From an uncultured Halomicronema sp. (lineage in GTDB: Bacteria > Cyanobacteriota > Cyanobacteriia > Phormidesmidales > Phormidesmidaceae), in assembly GCA_937899725.1 (NCBI GenBank), contig CALCCA010000077.1, forward strand, positions 1-46,472: a stretch of 46,472 nucleotides of DNA, read 5' to 3'. The notes under the pieces are model-generated. The model had not been told where the DNA came from. It did not search any database and saw nothing but the letters and a program-made list of their open reading frames with translations. The position numbers and the translations under genes are program-made. Each line of letters begins with the position of its first letter. Positions within the stretch are counted from its first letter, which is position 1. Of the stretch, positions 42,694-46,472 are shown one piece after another.

Positions 42694-45600
42694 ATGTTTG
42701 TCAATTTCTTTATCAAGCGTCCGGTTTTTGCCACGGTTTGCGCTCTGATTTTGCTCTTAGTCGGGCTGATCAGTATCCCGACGCTGCCGATTGCTCAGTT
42801 TCCTGATATCAGCCCCACCCAAATTAGCGTGACGGCCAACTACATTGGGGCCGATGCGGAAACGGTGGAAAAAACCGTCACCAACATCATTGAGCGTGAA
42901 ATCAATGGGGTTGAGGGCATGCGCTATATGACCTCTAGCAGCAGTAATAGTGGCGTCAGCACCGTCACTGTGACCTTTGATGCCAGCCGCGACAAAGACA
43001 TCGCGGCGGTGGATGTGCAGAACCGTGTCTCGCTAGCAGAACCGCAGCTGCCCGACACGGTGCTGCAAACTGGAGTCACCGTCAGCAAAGAAAGCAGCAA
43101 CATTTTGCTGGCGATGAGCCTGTATACCGAAGATGGCACCTACGACGATATCTTTCTCAGCAACTACGCCGACCTATACATCGTGGATGCGCTGCGGCGG
43201 GTTCAAGGCGTCGGCAATGTCGTCATTTTTGGCGAAAGAACCTACGCTGTGCGCCTCTGGCTCAACCCCCAGCGGCTCGCCAGTCGCAATCTGACGGCAG
43301 ATGATGTCGTCGATGCCCTGCAGGAACAAAATGTGCAGGTGGGCGCGGGACAGCTCGGGCAGCCCCCTTCCGATGAATCGCAACAGTTTCAAATTGACCT
43401 GCGGGCGATCAGCCGGTTTCAAGATATCGGCGAGTTTGAGAATCTGATCATCAAGACCGGTGACAATGGCGAGCTGGTGCGTTTTAGCGATGTCGGACGA
43501 GTTGAACTGGGGGCCGAAAACTACAGCACCTTCCTGCGGTTTAGCGGCAACGAAGCGATCGGGCTGGGGATTTATCAGCTACCGGGCAGTAATGCCCTGG
43601 AAGTGGCCCAGGGCGTCAAAGCCACCATGGAAACGCTGGCTGGACAGTTTCCCCCAGGCATGCAGTACGGCATTGGCTTTGACACCACTGAGTACGTTGA
43701 GCAATCGCTGACTGAGGTGGTTTGGACCCTGGTGCAGGCGGTGGCGCTGGTGGTTCTAGTGATTTTCATCTTCCTGCAGGACTGGCGCACGACCATCATT
43801 CCGGCAGTGACGATTCCCGTCGCCTTAATCGGCACCTTCGCCATTGTCAAAATCTTTGGCTTCTCGATTAACAGCCTGACGCTGTTTGGGCTGACGCTAG
43901 CCACCGGCATGGTGGTGGATGACGCCATTGTGGTGGTCGAAGACATCGCCCGCAAAATTCAAGATTTGGGCATGCCGCCTGCCCGCGCCGCGATCGCTGC
44001 GATGCAAGAACTGACCGGGGCGGTAATTGCCACCTCGCTAGTGCTGATGGCGGTGTTTATTCCCGTGGCGTTCTTTCCCGGTACGACGGGGGCGCTGTAT
44101 CGGCAGTTCGCCTTGACCATCGCCTTTGCGATCGCCCTCTCGACCTTTAATGCTCTGACGCTGACGCCGACTCTGTCGGGCTTGCTGCTGCGCAACAAAC
44201 CGCCGATTGGCGGCTGGCTGGGGGCTATTTTTGACCGCTTTAACCGCTTTTTAGACTGGATTCGTCATCGCTATCGAGGCTCCTTGGAGTGGCTCAATGG
44301 GGTAAAACCGCTGGTGTTAGCAGCGTTTGTCACGCTTTTGGTGATGACCGGCTGGCTCTATCGCAGCGTGCCTTCGGCCTTTTTGCCGGATGAAGACCAG
44401 GGCTACTTTATTACGCTCATTCAAGGGCCGGAGGGGGTCTCCCTCAGCTACACCGATGAGGTAATGAGTCGGGTCGAAGACATCATTCAAGAGATGCCAG
44501 GCGTGCGGGCCACCTTTGCCGTCGGGGGGTTTAGCTTAACCGGCAGCGCCTCGAATAGTGGGGTGGTGTTTACCACCCTCATCCCTTGGTCAGAGCGGGG
44601 GCCGGGCCAAAGCGCTCAAGCCATGATTGGGCAGCTGTTTGGCCAGTTTTCACAGATTACTGAGGCGCGGGTGTTTCCGGTGAATCCCCCCGCGATTCAA
44701 GGGTTAGGCCAGTTCGGCGGCTTTCAATATCAGCTGCAAGATCGCCAGGGTAACCTGAGCCTGAACGATTTGGTTGCCAATATGGGCGCGATGATTGGTG
44801 CTGCCAATCAACACCCCAACCTGCAGAGCGTATTTAGTACCTACTCTGCCGCGACGCCGCAGCTGCTGATCAATGTGAATCGCGAGCGCGCCAAATCGCT
44901 GGATGTGGATGTCGATGACATTTTTAGCACCCTGCAAACCTATCTGGGGTCGCGCTATGTCAACGACTTTACCCAGGGGCAGCGCACCTACCGAGTCTAT
45001 GTGCAGGCTGATGAGCAGTTTCGTTCCGACCCGGATGATATTGCCAAACTCTATGTGCGATCAGGGCGCGACGAGATGATTTCTCTTGGCAACCTGGTCA
45101 CAATTACCCCCGCGACGGGGGCGCAACTGATTAATCACTACAATCTCTATCGGTCGATTGAGATTAATGGCTCCCCTGCGCCGGGCGTTAGCTCTGGCGT
45201 CGCGCTCGACACGATGGGTCAGCTATCGTCAGAAATCTTGCCGCCCAGTATTGGTTATGAGTGGGCCGGTTCATCCCTAGAGGAAATTGAGTCGGGCAAC
45301 CAAGCACCGATTATCTTTGGCCTGGGCTTAGTCTTTGTCTTTTTGGTGCTGGCAGCCCAGTACGAGAGCTTTGTTGACCCCGTCGTGATTCTGTTTGCTG
45401 TGCCGTTGGCAATTTTGGGAGCGCTGCTAGCCCAAACCCTACGCGGATTGCCTAACGACGCCTACTGTCAGATCGGATTGGTCATGCTGATCGGCCTGGC
45501 GAGCAAAAACTCCATTTTGATTGTGGAGTTTGCGAACCAGCTGCGGTGCGAGGGCTTGCCCATTGCCAAAGCGGCTTTTGAGGCAGCAGAACAGCGGATG

Positions 45601-45876
45601 CGCCCGATTTTGATGACGGCCATTTCCACCCTCAGCAGTATTTTTCCCTTAGTGATTGCGACCGGCGCCGGCGCCGGCAGTCGTCAATCATTAGGCACGG
45701 CGGTCTTTGGCGGTATGCTGGTGGCCACGCTGCTGAGCCTATTTGTGGTGCCGATTCTCTATGTGGTGGTGAAGCAGTTAAGCACTGGCATCTTAGGCGG
45801 TGGCCCCCCGCAAAAGCGCTTTTCAACCGAACAGGATGAAGCTCAACAGCTGATGTTGCCAACCCAGCAGCGATAG
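42694..45876 (+). CDS. RND multidrug efflux pump (AcrB/HAE1 family)
   Basis: 1060 residues, full length. It has FFIKRPVFATVCALILLLVG as the first helix, the pore segments NSGVSTVTVTFD and GVGNVVIFGERTYAVRLWL, the proton-relay pair in GMVVDDAIVVVEDIARKIQD, and the lysine in GLASKNSILIVEFANQLR. The C-terminal conserved region is intact. It exports hydrophobic substrates with proton influx. No TolC-type gene or local regulator lies in the window, so the outer channel is encoded elsewhere. The last residues are followed by two MITE-like repeats. Confidence 0.93.
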   Translation: MFVNFFIKRPVFATVCALILLLVGLISIPTLPIAQFPDISPTQISVTANYIGADAETVEKTVTNIIEREINGVEGMRYMTSSSSNSGVSTVTVTFDASRDKDIAAVDVQNRVSLAEPQLPDTVLQTGVTVSKESSNILLAMSLYTEDGTYDDIFLSNYADLYIVDALRRVQGVGNVVIFGERTYAVRLWLNPQRLASRNLTADDVVDALQEQNVQVGAGQLGQPPSDESQQFQIDLRAISRFQDIGEFENLIIKTGDNGELVRFSDVGRVELGAENYSTFLRFSGNEAIGLGIYQLPGSNALEVAQGVKATMETLAGQFPPGMQYGIGFDTTEYVEQSLTEVVWTLVQAVALVVLVIFIFLQDWRTTIIPAVTIPVALIGTFAIVKIFGFSINSLTLFGLTLATGMVVDDAIVVVEDIARKIQDLGMPPARAAIAAMQELTGAVIATSLVLMAVFIPVAFFPGTTGALYRQFALTIAFAIALSTFNALTLTPTLSGLLLRNKPPIGGWLGAIFDRFNRFLDWIRHRYRGSLEWLNGVKPLVLAAFVTLLVMTGWLYRSVPSAFLPDEDQGYFITLIQGPEGVSLSYTDEVMSRVEDIIQEMPGVRATFAVGGFSLTGSASNSGVVFTTLIPWSERGPGQSAQAMIGQLFGQFSQITEARVFPVNPPAIQGLGQFGGFQYQLQDRQGNLSLNDLVANMGAMIGAANQHPNLQSVFSTYSAATPQLLINVNRERAKSLDVDVDDIFSTLQTYLGSRYVNDFTQGQRTYRVYVQADEQFRSDPDDIAKLYVRSGRDEMISLGNLVTITPATGAQLINHYNLYRSIEINGSPAPGVSSGVALDTMGQLSSEILPPSIGYEWAGSSLEEIESGNQAPIIFGLGLVFVFLVLAAQYESFVDPVVILFAVPLAILGALLAQTLRGLPNDAYCQIGLVMLIGLASKNSILIVEFANQLRCEGLPIAKAAFEAAEQRMRPILMTAISTLSSIFPLVIATGAGAGSRQSLGTAVFGGMLVATLLSLFVVPILYVVVKQLSTGILGGGPPQKRFSTEQDEAQQLMLPTQQR

Positions 45877-46056
45877 TGATGTGGCTGTGTAGATAAGGTC
45901 GCCGTGACCCCATAAGAAGCCTTCGTATTGGCGGCTTTTGGAATATCTCGTAAGTGGGTAGCCATCAATAAAACATTGCTGTCGGGTGCGTTGTGGCGAC
46001 AGCCCAACACACTGCCAGGGTTGGTTTTGGTGCGTCACGCCAGGCGATGACACACC

Positions 46057-46202
46057 TTATACCAGTTCTACGAATTACAGCTACACAGACAAGTCTGCTT
46101 TCTCCCTCGGGGAGACGCGATGCGAACGACTCCGCTCAGCCTACGTTCCTTGAGCGGAGTCGAAAGGAAGATCTGTAGCCCAGTTTCAGAGAATTGGTAT
46201 TA
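46057..46202. repeat. MITE-like element B with internal hairpins
   Basis: The ends are inverted repeats (left TTATACCAGTTCTACGAATT, right ending AGAGAATTGGTATTA; both arms extend to GCTACA/TGTAGC). Inside is a perfect 11-base stem, GACTCCGCTCA/TGAGCGGAGTC (46128-46138 with 46151-46161), plus TCTCCC/GGGAGA. There is no coding capacity. It abuts element A directly. Confidence 0.75.
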
Positions 46203-46204
46203 GA

Positions 46205-46399
46205 TAATTAACCTGAGTTCGGGATAAGGCCATCAGGCACGCTTACCAGCCTGTTGAAGCGACAATCCCCTCCGGGGAGGGGTGCCAAAGGCGGGGTGGG
46301 TGTCGATTATCTCGCTGAGAGTGGCTCAACCCACCCCATTAGCCCCTCCCCAGAGGCGAAAGAAACGGAGTTTGGCTTAACCCGAACTGGCGTTAATTA
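46205..46399. repeat. MITE-like element A (about 195 bases)
   Basis: Terminal inverted repeats: left TAATTAACCTGAGTTCGGG then ATAAGGCC; right GGCTTAACCCGAACTGG then CGTTAATTA. Internal GGGGTGGGT/ACCCACCCC can pair. A second, degenerate copy lies at 28941-29099. No transposase, so any movement would be in trans. Confidence 0.8.
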
Positions 46400-46472
46400 G
46401 GGCTTTCTACTTATCTACACGACTTGGCATGTTCTGAAGAAAGAATAATATCCGTGGGTTTGTCATGCTAGA
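46400..46472. other. Window end
   Basis: A+T-rich sequence after element A. No feature is seen. Confidence 0.4.

Noticed and set aside
1-46472. CRISPR arrays and replication origins
   Set aside because: No regularly spaced repeats, cas genes, DnaA-box cluster or rep gene were seen.

Overview
The window is from a cyanobacterial chromosome. The evidence is the very frequent HIP1 octamer GCGATCGC, phycobiliprotein genes, a chlorophyll-binding antenna gene, a PetL-like cytochrome b6f peptide, and typical cyanobacterial families (DUF1830, DUF1350, Uma2, secreted pentapeptide repeats). The overall flavour is Leptolyngbya-like or Synechococcus-like, but I cannot assign a genus.

Left part (1-6.1 kb): a minus-strand zinc-homeostasis locus, znuA-znuC-znuB-DUF1830-COG0523 GTPase-folE. 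A Zur/Fur-type 7-1-7 palindrome sits in front of znuA. A decayed four-helix-bundle gene lies on the opposite strand between znuC and znuB, and a terminator-like hairpin sits just upstream of folE. From 6.4 to 10.2 kb is a decaying accessory stretch: an AT-rich orphan gene, a Uma2 gene broken by a templated 13-base insertion, three related membrane-protein copies at different stages of decay, and an IS5-type remnant.

Middle (10.2-22 kb): ordinary metabolism. It holds ahcY-metK (SAM cycle), folP, ribokinase, a CNT-type nucleoside transporter, several secreted or hypothetical proteins, and a TraB/GumN protein.

Photosynthetic cassette (22.3-25.7 kb): an apcD4-apcB3-isiX-like operon with the content and order of the low-light photoacclimation (LoLiP) cassette described in some Synechococcus. 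It is preceded by a 33-codon reading frame with an excellent Shine-Dalgarno sequence. Intercistronic hairpins separate the genes, a terminator follows isiX, and a tiny petL-like gene lies downstream. The antenna protein carries an unusual ~158-residue non-membrane C-terminal extension.

Right part (27-46.5 kb): a MuiA/DUF4139 protein, a degenerate REC-GGDEF protein with an intact EAL domain, aroA, a DUF1350 hydrolase and tRNA-Val(GAC). Directly after the tRNA is an AT-rich island. It has a CBASS-like pair (SMODS/CD-NTase with AGS-C sensor domain, broken by one base in a G run, plus a SLATT membrane effector) and a truncated tyrosine integrase. Then come gene scraps, a urate-to-allantoin operon (hpxO-uraH-uraD), an RND efflux pair, and two adjacent MITE-like elements. 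One of these has a second copy at 28.9 kb.

The two most interesting systems are the LoLiP-type cassette with its leader frame and the tRNA-linked CD-NTase/SLATT island.
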